Part shown: positions 10,597 through 17,891 of the stretch, piece after piece
Numbering within the stretch: position 1 is the stretch's first letter
Layout of the letters: the number at the start of each line of letters is the position of its first letter
NCBI GenBank assembly: GCA_044360075.1
Contig: JBIKLA010000002.1
Coordinates: forward strand, 62,001 to 126,000
Direction of reading: 5' to 3'
DNA from: OMII01 sp947467385
GTDB taxonomy: Bacteria > Bdellovibrionota_C > UBA2361 > OMII01
Length of the DNA stretch: 64,000 bases
Program-made: the position numbers and the translations under genes
The notes under the pieces: generated by a model
Database searches by the model: none
What the model was told of the DNA's origin: nothing
Seen by the model: only the letters and a program-made list of their open reading frames with translations

Positions 10597-11148
10597 ATGA
10601 GAATCCTCGTCACCACTATCCCCTTTTCGGGGATGAAGATCGACGCCCCGATAGCCAAGGATCCCCTTAATATAAGGCTGTCTGAGGGCTCCCAGGGCGA
10701 GCCCGTAGCATTCACGGAGGACCCCCTAGTTGACATCACCCTGACCCGCACCCACGGCGGGGTGATCGTTAAGGGGGTCATTTCAGGCACCTGCAGGCAG
10801 GGCTGCTCGACCTGCGGCGACACAGTCCCGCACGAGGTCGTCTCCCCCATAGCCTGGATACTTCAGACCAGCAGCGACCGGGCTGGGTCGGACGACGACT
10901 TGGACGATCCAGGAGTCATCGTCTACGAGGGCGAGCACATCGACCTGGAGGAGCAGCTTCAGGAAGCCCTCATCTTAAGCCTCTCCCCCTTCTGGCACCC
11001 CCCGCGGGACAGCCAGGACCGGTGTACCATGTGCAAGCGCGACTGCTCCACGCGGGCCTGGAAGAGCGGCGCGCAGGACCAGCCCGCCAGCGGCACGTCC
11101 TCGCTGGGCGATCTCTTAAAGGGTGCTCTTGGGGGAAAGAAGCGCTAG
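10597..11148 (+). CDS. YceD/DUF177 family protein
   Basis: The 183-residue product follows the DUF177 pattern: an N-terminal strand-rich part, then GTCRQGCSTCGDTVPHEV, an acidic middle (DDDLDDPGVIVYEGEHIDLEEQLQEALILSLS) and a CTMCKRDC motif. The two Cys-pair motifs suggest a metal site. In many bacteria this gene is directly upstream of rpmF (L32) and is linked to 23S rRNA processing; no rpmF follows here. I chose ATG 10597 (MRILVTTIPF) over the upstream ATG 10558, which adds a non-conserved 13-residue extension. Confidence 0.85.
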   Translation: MRILVTTIPFSGMKIDAPIAKDPLNIRLSEGSQGEPVAFTEDPLVDITLTRTHGGVIVKGVISGTCRQGCSTCGDTVPHEVVSPIAWILQTSSDRAGSDDDLDDPGVIVYEGEHIDLEEQLQEALILSLSPFWHPPRDSQDRCTMCKRDCSTRAWKSGAQDQPASGTSSLGDLLKGALGGKKR

Positions 11149-11228
11149 GCGCGCCCAGTACGGCGCAAAGATGTAGGGTGGGAAGTAGTGCGCTTCCAAA
11201 GTGTAAACCTTCCGGAAAACACCACCCT

Positions 11229-11258
11229 GAGCATCAAGCCTTGTGGGACCTGATGCTC
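11229..11258. terminator. Candidate bidirectional hairpin between convergent genes
   Basis: Eight-base arms GAGCATCA (11229-11236) and TGATGCTC (11251-11258) enclose a 14-nt loop between the convergent YceD-family and unknown exported-protein genes. There is no strong T-tract on either side, so a terminator role is only suggested by position. Confidence 0.35.
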
Positions 11259-11262
11259 GCGT

Positions 11263-11841
11263 TTACTTTGAAGCGGTATGGGTCAAGGTAACCACATACT
11301 GCCCCTTTTTGACCGATATGTTGGGAAGAAATTGGATCGCTTCTCCTTCGAAAAGCTTTTCTTCCACATATGCCGTCAGGACCTCCGAGACGTGCGCGAT
11401 GTAGCGCATGTCTGGCTGTCCAGCGAACTTCATCCTAATCGAGCAGGTCTTGCCCTGTCGATCAATATCGACCGATCGCAGATCCTGGATCGCGGTTCCG
11501 ACTCGAGCAAACTCTCCATCGGTCCCCACGACCACCGGTCCCGTGAGCTGGTCAAACGTGACGGTATCTCTGTCCTTCTCACGTCGGGTAAGGATACCCC
11601 CCGCAAGGACGTAGTGACCCGCAGGGGTGTGTTTTCCCCCGCGCTCACGCATCTGCTCAACGAGTCTCTCCATCTGGACTTCGTCCTCAGGTGAAGCCTC
11701 TCCGCGAGTGGTAAAGGTAACCGAGTAAGCAACCCTGTCACCCTTGCCAGCCTCGGGAGGCGTCACCTTCATGGAGACGATCCTCCCAGCAGGTTCAGCA
11801 TTCAGGACGATAGCAACAACAGCCAAAGAAAAGAGATCCAT
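11263..11841 (-). CDS. Hypothetical exported protein
   Basis: No known family is recognised. The ATG at 11841 opens a short hydrophobic leader (MDLFSLAVVAIVLNAEPAG), which could be a signal peptide, so the product is probably periplasmic (about 192 residues). An upstream start at 11862 adds seven residues. The body contains a charged region (SPEDEVQMERLVEQMRERGG) and strand-rich segments (GKTCSIRMKFAGQPDMRYIA, SVKKGQYVVTLTH). It faces the YceD-family gene and is followed on the minus-strand upstream side by about 245 bp with no gene that I can support. Confidence 0.6.
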   Translation of the reverse strand: MDLFSLAVVAIVLNAEPAGRIVSMKVTPPEAGKGDRVAYSVTFTTRGEASPEDEVQMERLVEQMRERGGKHTPAGHYVLAGGILTRREKDRDTVTFDQLTGPVVVGTDGEFARVGTAIQDLRSVDIDRQGKTCSIRMKFAGQPDMRYIAHVSEVLTAYVEEKLFEGEAIQFLPNISVKKGQYVVTLTHTASK

Positions 11842-12000
11842 CTCTCGATACTCCGTAGCCACCTGTTCGCTTCAGACGATGCACTGTGCATAGCCCGAAC
11901 CTCATCAGTATGGCGCCAAAGCCCCTTTCGAGAAGGCGCCTTGAAGCCACACTGACGAAGAACCTTAATTAAGCGCACTACTACCCAATTTGGTTATGGG

Positions 12001-12017
12001 GGCAGGTAGTCCCTGCC
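12001..12017. other. Perfect short hairpin downstream of the HTTM-like gene
   Basis: GGCAGG (12001-12006) and CCTGCC (12012-12017) form a six-base-pair stem with a five-base loop about 70 bp beyond the HTTM-like stop. It lacks a following T-tract in the minus direction. The flanking stretch 11842-12086 shows no coding sequence. Confidence 0.35.
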
Positions 12018-12086
12018 TAACATGGCGTTTTTTCAATAATTACTAATTCCGCCTTTAAACGCCTCGTGCGAAGGGGAGCCCTCAAC

Positions 12087-13472
12087 TCACCAGCGGCAAT
12101 CCCGCTCACTTCCCGCTCCAACGGGGCCAAAGAAGAGGAGCTTTCGGAGGAGCCATGGAGGGCAGTCAGCGGGAAGCGCTTCCCCCCTGACGGCGCTAAA
12201 ATCCGCGCCGCTGCGAAGGTACGTGACCGAGCTACCGGGCGCGTGCGTTGTCGGAGTGCCATCCATGCCGGAGAGGTAGGCGCACAGCGCAATGTATGGA
12301 AGCTGCTGCTCGGGTGCCTTGAGACCTTTCAGAAGCTGCTCGTTGCTTGAGTCGGTGATCGTCACGCGATCTGAGAGCAGCCCAAAGAGATCAGCGCTGG
12401 CCGGCATGAAAAGGTGGTTCGAGTACCCCTGCTCGATGCGCAGGTTGCTGTACATCGTAAAGCCGCTGCGGGTCTTTACGCCGAGGTACGGCGAGAGCCC
12501 ATTTAGTATCGCCAGAGCAACGATGAGACGCAGCGGAGCTGCGGCTACCTCTGAGCTACCCGCCACCGCCTCGCGCTTTTCGCCAAACACAAGCGGCATG
12601 AGCGACTCAAGGAGCACTATCCCAAAGATCATAAAGAGTACGTATCGCGCCGGGAACCACGTTGACTGGCTGATCATCCCAGCGGCGGCCAGGAAGGGCA
12701 GCACCGCCAAGATGCACCCGATGCCGGGAGCCAACACGCGCCACACAAAGGTTCTGCGCTCCCACACCCTTCGGCACGCATCATCCGGTAGCCACGAGAG
12801 GAGCAGCACAAGCATCGCCGCCGAGAAATTAGCAAAGAAGGCTAGGTAGTCCGTTGCAAGCCCGAGGTGAAAGAGAACACCTAGCACGATGCCTACGATA
12901 CGGGTCTTGCGGGGCACCAGGAGCACGCACAGGACAACCTCGCCCAGCAGCGACCACCATATCGATCCCTGCTCTAGCGCTGCAGGCAGCACAGTGGTGC
13001 CCCCGATTCCGTGCAAGGCGAGTGACTCTCGCAGAAAAACTGCCGCGCAGCTCGTTGCGGGATCAAGGTACGTCCAGTTGAGCTTGGCGAGCGCCGCAAA
13101 GAGATACAGCACTATCGTGAGCCACCGAAGCGTTGCGGCCACGCGTGGCGAGACCTGGCTATCTTCCGCGCCGCCGCTCCTTGCTCCTCTCCACGGCCTC
13201 GAGAGCAGGACAGTAAGCGCGACAAGCAGCAGGATAGTGCGATGGTTGGGGAGCGCCGGAAGCTGTGCGCCCGCCAGAGCGAGAAACGCCACCGCACTAA
13301 GCCGCAAGAGGCTCATCGAGGGGCGAAGGAGCAGCAGGATGGCCGAGATAGCTGTAGCCGCGAAAGCCGCTGCGTACATCCACCCAAGTAGCGAGGGAAG
13401 CCCGCTATTGAGCGTAGTAAGAAGGGCGATCGACCATACGGCGGCGAAGATGCGGCTCCGGGCGTGGTTCAT
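12087..13472 (-). CDS. HTTM-domain (vitamin K gamma-carboxylase-like) multi-pass membrane protein
   Basis: The 461-residue product is a polytopic membrane protein with about ten hydrophobic segments. The stretch YLFAALAKLNWTYLDP, followed by AAVFLRESL and later FHLGLATDYLAFFANFSAAML, resembles the HTTM (horizontally transferred transmembrane) domain related to vitamin K-dependent gamma-carboxylases. The C-terminal 130 residues (YSNLRIEQGYSNHLFMPA and onwards) form a soluble domain. Bacterial HTTM proteins have no generally established substrate. It is transcribed alone and has no neighbour that suggests a partner. The family call rests on motif resemblance. Confidence 0.65.
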   Translation of the reverse strand: MNHARSRIFAAVWSIALLTTLNSGLPSLLGWMYAAAFAATAISAILLLLRPSMSLLRLSAVAFLALAGAQLPALPNHRTILLLVALTVLLSRPWRGARSGGAEDSQVSPRVAATLRWLTIVLYLFAALAKLNWTYLDPATSCAAVFLRESLALHGIGGTTVLPAALEQGSIWWSLLGEVVLCVLLVPRKTRIVGIVLGVLFHLGLATDYLAFFANFSAAMLVLLLSWLPDDACRRVWERRTFVWRVLAPGIGCILAVLPFLAAAGMISQSTWFPARYVLFMIFGIVLLESLMPLVFGEKREAVAGSSEVAAAPLRLIVALAILNGLSPYLGVKTRSGFTMYSNLRIEQGYSNHLFMPASADLFGLLSDRVTITDSSNEQLLKGLKAPEQQLPYIALCAYLSGMDGTPTTHAPGSSVTYLRSGADFSAVRGEALPADCPPWLLRKLLFFGPVGAGSERDCRW

Positions 13473-13666
13473 GCCATGAGTATCAGGGAATGCGGCTTCC
13501 TGGGAAAGCAGGATTCACGGCCCGCTGGTCCTCGTGCTGAACCAGCATCGCCTACAATCAGCTGCGAAGCGACGTCAACGAGCTTTACCGAGATGAGGAA
13601 TCTTCTCGATTGAGTCCCGTTGCAAGAAACCTCTCTAGCTCCTCTACATCCTGAAGGAAGGAACAC

Positions 13667-13990
13667 CTACTTGTGAGTAAAGTGCTACCCATATCCAGAG
13701 CCTTCTACTACTTCTGCGCCTATAGCGACTTATCACTTTTGTATGAGGTTTATAGATTTAGCTCTCATACTAACGTTTTAGGCATTCCGCTTGAGTCTTT
13801 TGGCCTTCGTTTCTCACGTCCCCGTTACAAATTGAGCGAAAATACTCGCTAGCTCGTATTTTCATTTTCGCTTTGCGCGCTCCACGGCTGCTCGCCTTGC
13901 TCGCAGGCCCCGCACGGTGTCTCTTCCTTGAAATGTACCGATGGCCCCGGGGCTTGTCGTCTCTCGTTCGAGCGAGTGCTCGACGCTATT
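13667..13990 (+). repeat. Intergenic repeat, copy A (inverted homologue at 60819-61062)
   Basis: This non-coding stretch matches the reverse complement of 60819-61062. The best block is 66 bp (13925-13990 against 60819-60884), which differs at only about four positions and has no gaps. A more divergent block (13667-13836 against about 60900-61062) shares the leading CTACTTG-GAGTAAAGTGCTACCC and CTACTACTTCTGCGC. Copy A has about 85 extra bases (13837-13924) between the blocks. No transposase or open frame with protein character is seen. The remainder of the 13473-14066 gap holds no supportable gene. Confidence 0.8.
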
Positions 13991-13995
13991 TACCC

Positions 13996-14038
13996 CTGTA
14001 GCCGGGCTACTTTTGCGGGCGTGGAGCCGGGCTACAGA
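13996..14038. repeat. Paired GTAGCC palindromes downstream of hutU
   Basis: GTAGCCGGGCTAC is itself a perfect palindrome around a central G. A second copy of the core (GCCGGGCTACAG) follows, and together CTGTAGCC and GGCTACAG form the outer arms of a larger hairpin. Related TAGCCCGGCTA occurs at 61136-61146 in the other repeat-bearing gap. It lies just beyond the 3' end of the hut operon and may end transcription, although no T-tract follows. Confidence 0.45.
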
Positions 14039-14066
14039 GGGAAAGTAGATTCCCCTTCGCGGGACT

Positions 14067-15743
14067 CTAGTGCTCATCGAGCATCGGCATCACCACGCCG
14101 TTTTCGCGGGCGCAGCGCTTAGCTATCTCGTAGCCAGCATCGGCGTGGCGCATAACCCCGGTAGCCGGGTCGTTGCGCAGCACGCGGCCGACTCGGCGCG
14201 CAGCCTCATCGGTTCCGTCGCACACTATGACTACGCCCGAATGCTGCGAATACCCCATCCCTACTCCGCCTCCATGATGGAGCGACACCCAGGTAGCTCC
14301 GCCTGCTGTGTTGAGCAGCGCGTTGAGGATCGGCCAGTCAGACACGGCATCAGACCCGTCCTGCATCGCCTCGGTCTCGCGGTTTGGGCTCGCCACCGAG
14401 CCTGAGTCGAGGTGATCGCGGCCGATAACAACCGGGGCCTTAAGCTCTCCTGATCGCACCATCTCGTTAAAGGCGACCCCTACGCGGGCGCGGTCCTTGA
14501 GGCCGATCCAGCAGATGCGCGCCGGGAGGCCCTGAAAGTGGATGCGGCGTGCGGCCATGTCGAGCCAGCGGTGCAGGTGCGGATCGTTTGGAATGAGCTC
14601 ACGCACCTTGGCATCCGTGCGGCTAATGTCTTCAGGGTCTCCAGAGAGCGCCACCCACCGGAACGGCCCGATCCCTTCGCAAAAGAGTGGGCGGATGTAC
14701 GCCGGCAGGAATCCCGGAAACACGAAGGCGTCCTTGACCCCTTCGTTGAGCGCCACCTGCCGGATGTTGTTGCCGTAGTCGAAGACCGGAATGCCACGAT
14801 TGTGAAACTCAATCATCGCCCGGACGTGAATCGCGATCGACTCGCAGGCAGCCTTTGCTGTTTGCGCCGGGGCGCTCTCCCCTTGGGCCTGGTAGTGCTC
14901 CCAGGTCCAACCTTTCGGGAGATACCCGTGGAGCGGATCGTGCGCGCTCGTTTGGTCAGTGACGAGATCTGGGCACACATTGCGGGCGAGCAGCTCTGGC
15001 AGCACCTCAGCGGCGTTGCCGAGCAGGCCAACAGAAACAGGCTTGCCGCTGCGCTTTGCGGCTTCAAGGCGCTCCAGAGCGTCGTCGATGCGCTCGGCCT
15101 ACTCGTCGAGATATCCGGTGCGGAGGCGAAAGTCGATGCGCGACTGCTGGCACTCCACCGCGAGCATCGAAAACCCAGCCATAGTGGCCGCGAGAGGTTG
15201 GGCTCCCCCCATGCCCCCCAATCCCGCTGTTAGGATCCAACGCCCTTGAACGTCACCGCCGAAGTGCTTCTTTCCCGCTGATACGAAGGTCTCATAGGTG
15301 CCCTGCACGATCCCCTGCGTGCCGATGTAGATCCAGGAACCGGCCGTCATCTGGCCGTACATCATGAGGCCCTTCTTATCGAGCTCGTTAAAGTGCTCCC
15401 ACGTAGCCCAGTGCGGAACGAGGTTGGAGTTCGCAATCAGCACTCGCGGCGCATCGGGATGGGTCTCAAACACGCCCACGGGCTTGCCAGACTGAATGAG
15501 AAGGGTCTGATTGCTCTCAAGTTCGCGCAGGGCTTTTACGATCGCATCGAAGCACTCCCATGAGCGGGCTGCACGTCCGATGCCGCCATAGACGATAAGC
15601 TCATCGGGCTTCTCAGCTACGGCGGGGTCGAGGTTGTTCATGAGCATCCGAAGCGCTGCCTCGGTCTGCCAGCTCTTAGCGGTTTTTTGGGTGCCGCGCG
15701 GAGCCTTGATGACGCGTAATGGATCGCGTCGGGTGAATGACAT
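14067..15743 (-). pseudogene. hutU: Urocanate hydratase gene with an internal in-frame amber codon
   Basis: Urocanase, the second enzyme of histidine breakdown, adds water to urocanate to form imidazolonepropionate using tightly bound NAD+. Read through one TAG, the frame gives 558 residues, the normal family length, beginning MSFTRRDPLRVIKAPRG. Signatures present are VYGGIGRAARSW, TAGLGGMGGAQPLA, SRIDFRLRTGYLDE, VTDQTSAHDPLHGYLPKGW, WIGLKDRARVGVAFNEMV, IGRDHLDSGSVASPNRET and TWVSLHHGGGVGMGYSQH. The TAG at 15099-15101 follows GYLDE, where characterised urocanases have Gln (YVDEQA), so it looks like CAG changed to TAG. Both halves lie in the same frame and no other lesion is seen. It is the last hut gene, 2 bp after hutG. 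A sequencing error, a recent null allele or amber readthrough all remain possible. Confidence 0.9.
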
Positions 15744-15745
15744 AG

Positions 15746-16666
15746 CTACCTCACATGGATAAGAGCGTGCACGATCCTTGCGGCAAGCCGCGCCGTTCGG
15801 CTGTCGATATCGTGGCGCGGATTAACCTCGGCGATATCGATGGCGAGCAGCTTTACGCTCTGCGCAGCTTCTTGAGCCATAACAAGAAGCGTCTCAGTCG
15901 CAATCCCCAGCGTGGCTGGAGCGCTTACTCCAGGAGCATCCGCAGAGGGCAAGACATCCATATCTATCGAGAGGTAGAGGTCGTCGCAGCGCCCTATAAG
16001 CGCCTGCACGGCAGCGAGGGCCGCTGAGGGGTCGCGGCGCACATCCTCGTCGAGAATCCACGATCCGCCCATGAGCTTCACACGCTCAAAGAGCGCAGCC
16101 GTGTTGCCGCTGTGGGCCACGCCGATGCACAGATACTCAAACGGCCGAATCTTTGAGAGATCACGAAAGGACGTGCCCGAATTTGGAACTGGAGCCTGAC
16201 GTACGTCAAAATGCGCGTCGATGTTGATGATACCGACCTTTCGGCCCGCATCACGCCCCTCAAGCACGCCGCTTCCCGTTCCAAATGCAACCTCGTGGCC
16301 CCCGCCCAGCACAATTGGCAGCTGACCCGCGCTGATGAGCCGCTTCACGATGCCTGCAAGCTCATGCTGCGCCTGCTCAAGCTGTGTTCCCTGGCACACG
16401 ATATCACCGGCATCGGCAAGCACGTGCGACCCATGGTGCCACGCCATTCCCGCCAATGCGCGCCGGATCTCCTGCGGCGCGTCAACCGCGCCCTCGCGAC
16501 CCTGGTTGCGCCGCACTCCTTCGTCGCTGCAGAAACCCAACAACACCGTGCCGGACGGCGTCGCGGGCTCAAGCGCAGAGATCACCTGCCACACTCGCCG
16601 GGTGTCGCCGCTTTCGCCTACGTCGGTGCGTCCGCGCCAAACTAAGAGGTCAGCCGGCTTATGCAT
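15746..16666 (-). CDS. hutG: Formimidoylglutamase (arginase/ureohydrolase family)
   Basis: HutG hydrolyses N-formimino-L-glutamate to glutamate and formamide, the last step of the short histidine pathway. The manganese-binding motifs of the ureohydrolase fold are present in order: VLGGGHEVAFG, NIDAHFDVR, and SIDMDVLPSADAPGVSAP. The 306-residue length fits. I chose ATG 16666 (MHKPADLLVWRGR); the longer frame to 16816 adds a non-conserved Arg/Ser-rich extension inside hutI. The start overlaps the hutI TAA by 8 bp, and the stop is 2 bp from hutU, so the four hut genes look translationally coupled. Agmatinase would be the alternative without this context. Confidence 0.92.
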   Translation of the reverse strand: MHKPADLLVWRGRTDVGESGDTRRVWQVISALEPATPSGTVLLGFCSDEGVRRNQGREGAVDAPQEIRRALAGMAWHHGSHVLADAGDIVCQGTQLEQAQHELAGIVKRLISAGQLPIVLGGGHEVAFGTGSGVLEGRDAGRKVGIINIDAHFDVRQAPVPNSGTSFRDLSKIRPFEYLCIGVAHSGNTAALFERVKLMGGSWILDEDVRRDPSAALAAVQALIGRCDDLYLSIDMDVLPSADAPGVSAPATLGIATETLLVMAQEAAQSVKLLAIDIAEVNPRHDIDSRTARLAARIVHALIHVR

Positions 16667-17891
16667 GGCGCTCCTCTCCCCGAATAAAGACCCGATGGAG
16701 CGGATCAGAAGAGAGATCCGTGACCAGCGCTGCTGGCTCCTGGACCTCCCACACGCACACTGTTGCCTCTTTACCCACGGTGATCGTCCCGGTTTGGGCG
16801 ATCCGCCCCAGGGCACGTGCAGCGCCTGCCGTCACAGCCGCTATCGCCTCTGCCGGCGTGAGCGAGAAGAGCACAGCCGCGAGGTTAAGCATCATGCGAA
16901 TTGAGGTGAAGGGGCTTGTGCCTGGGTTGCAGTCGGTAGCGACGGCAAGCGGCACCCCTGCCTGCCTGAGCGCCTCAATCGGGGGGCGCTGCTTCTCGCG
17001 CAGCGCATAAAACGCCCCAGGAAGAAGCACCCCCACGGTGCCAGCTGCCTTGATCGCTGGGATATCCGCCGCCGCAAGGTGCTCTATGTGGTCAACTGAC
17101 CATGCCCCAAGCTCCGCGGCGCGCTTGGCGCAGCCGGTATGCGAAAGCTGCTCGGCGTGGGCTTTGATGGCGAGGCCGTGGCGCTCGGCGGCCTTAAAGA
17201 TTCGCTCACACTGCGCAAGGCTAAACGCTATCGGCTCGCAGAACACGTCTACCGCCTCGGCCAGGCCCTCCTGGGCTACCTGAGGGATCATTTTTTCGCA
17301 GATGAGGGTCACGTATGTATCCGGCTCGCTTTTGTATTCGGGCGGAATCGTGTGCGCCGCAAGGAGCGTCGCAGAGATATCCGTTACGCCCGCGCGCGCG
17401 AGGCGCTTGATAACGCGCAAGATCTTTAGCTCCTCGTCGAGCGAGAGCCCGTAGCCCGACTTCACCTCAACGCAGATGACGCCATCACGGGCCAAGAGGC
17501 GCAGGCGGCCCAGAGCCGCCTCAAAGAGCTGCTCTTCGTTGCAGGCGCGCGTGGCCCGGACCGTTGAGAGAATTCCTCCCCCCGCCTGCGCAATCTCCGC
17601 GTAGCTCTTGCCCTTAAGGCGCATCTCCCACTCCGCCGCGCGGTCACCTCCGAATACCAGGTGCGTATGGCAGTCGATGAGGCCAGGAGTAATAAGCTTT
17701 ACACCCAGGTCAGTGACCATGCAGCCAGCATGCGCAACGAATGAGCCCATCGGCATCACGGAGGTTATGATTCCGCTGCGCGCCGTGATGGCGTGAAGCC
17801 CTGGCATAAGCCCATAATCGCCCGCCACCCTCGGGTCACAGGTCGCAACGCGAGCGTTTGTGAGGGCCATTTCCGTGGGCGCGGAGGTCAT
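16659..17891 (-). CDS. hutI: Imidazolonepropionase
   Basis: HutI hydrolyses 4-imidazolone-5-propionate to N-formiminoglutamate. The 410-residue product is an amidohydrolase with the metal-binding IDCHTHLVFGGDRAAEWEMR, the family-specific GGGILSTVRATR, EVKSGYGL, IKAHAEQLS, SVDHIEHL and VATDCNPGTSP motifs. It is the third step of the pathway and the second gene of the operon. Its ATG overlaps the TGA of hutH in an ATGA junction. Confidence 0.96.
   Translation of the reverse strand: MTSAPTEMALTNARVATCDPRVAGDYGLMPGLHAITARSGIITSVMPMGSFVAHAGCMVTDLGVKLITPGLIDCHTHLVFGGDRAAEWEMRLKGKSYAEIAQAGGGILSTVRATRACNEEQLFEAALGRLRLLARDGVICVEVKSGYGLSLDEELKILRVIKRLARAGVTDISATLLAAHTIPPEYKSEPDTYVTLICEKMIPQVAQEGLAEAVDVFCEPIAFSLAQCERIFKAAERHGLAIKAHAEQLSHTGCAKRAAELGAWSVDHIEHLAAADIPAIKAAGTVGVLLPGAFYALREKQRPPIEALRQAGVPLAVATDCNPGTSPFTSIRMMLNLAAVLFSLTPAEAIAAVTAGAARALGRIAQTGTITVGKEATVCVWEVQEPAALVTDLSSDPLHRVFIRGEERHA

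Noticed and set aside
13928..14122. Peptide shared between 13928-14122 and 60729-60947 (GACRLSFERVLDAI)
   Set aside because: The shared peptide reflects the 66-bp DNA repeat and breaks immediately outside it, so it is not a gene family.
14067..15743. Frameshift as the cause of the split hutU
   Set aside because: The two halves are in the same reading frame (their start coordinates differ by a multiple of three) and the sequence between the TAG and the next Met continues the urocanase sequence, so a nonsense change explains it better.
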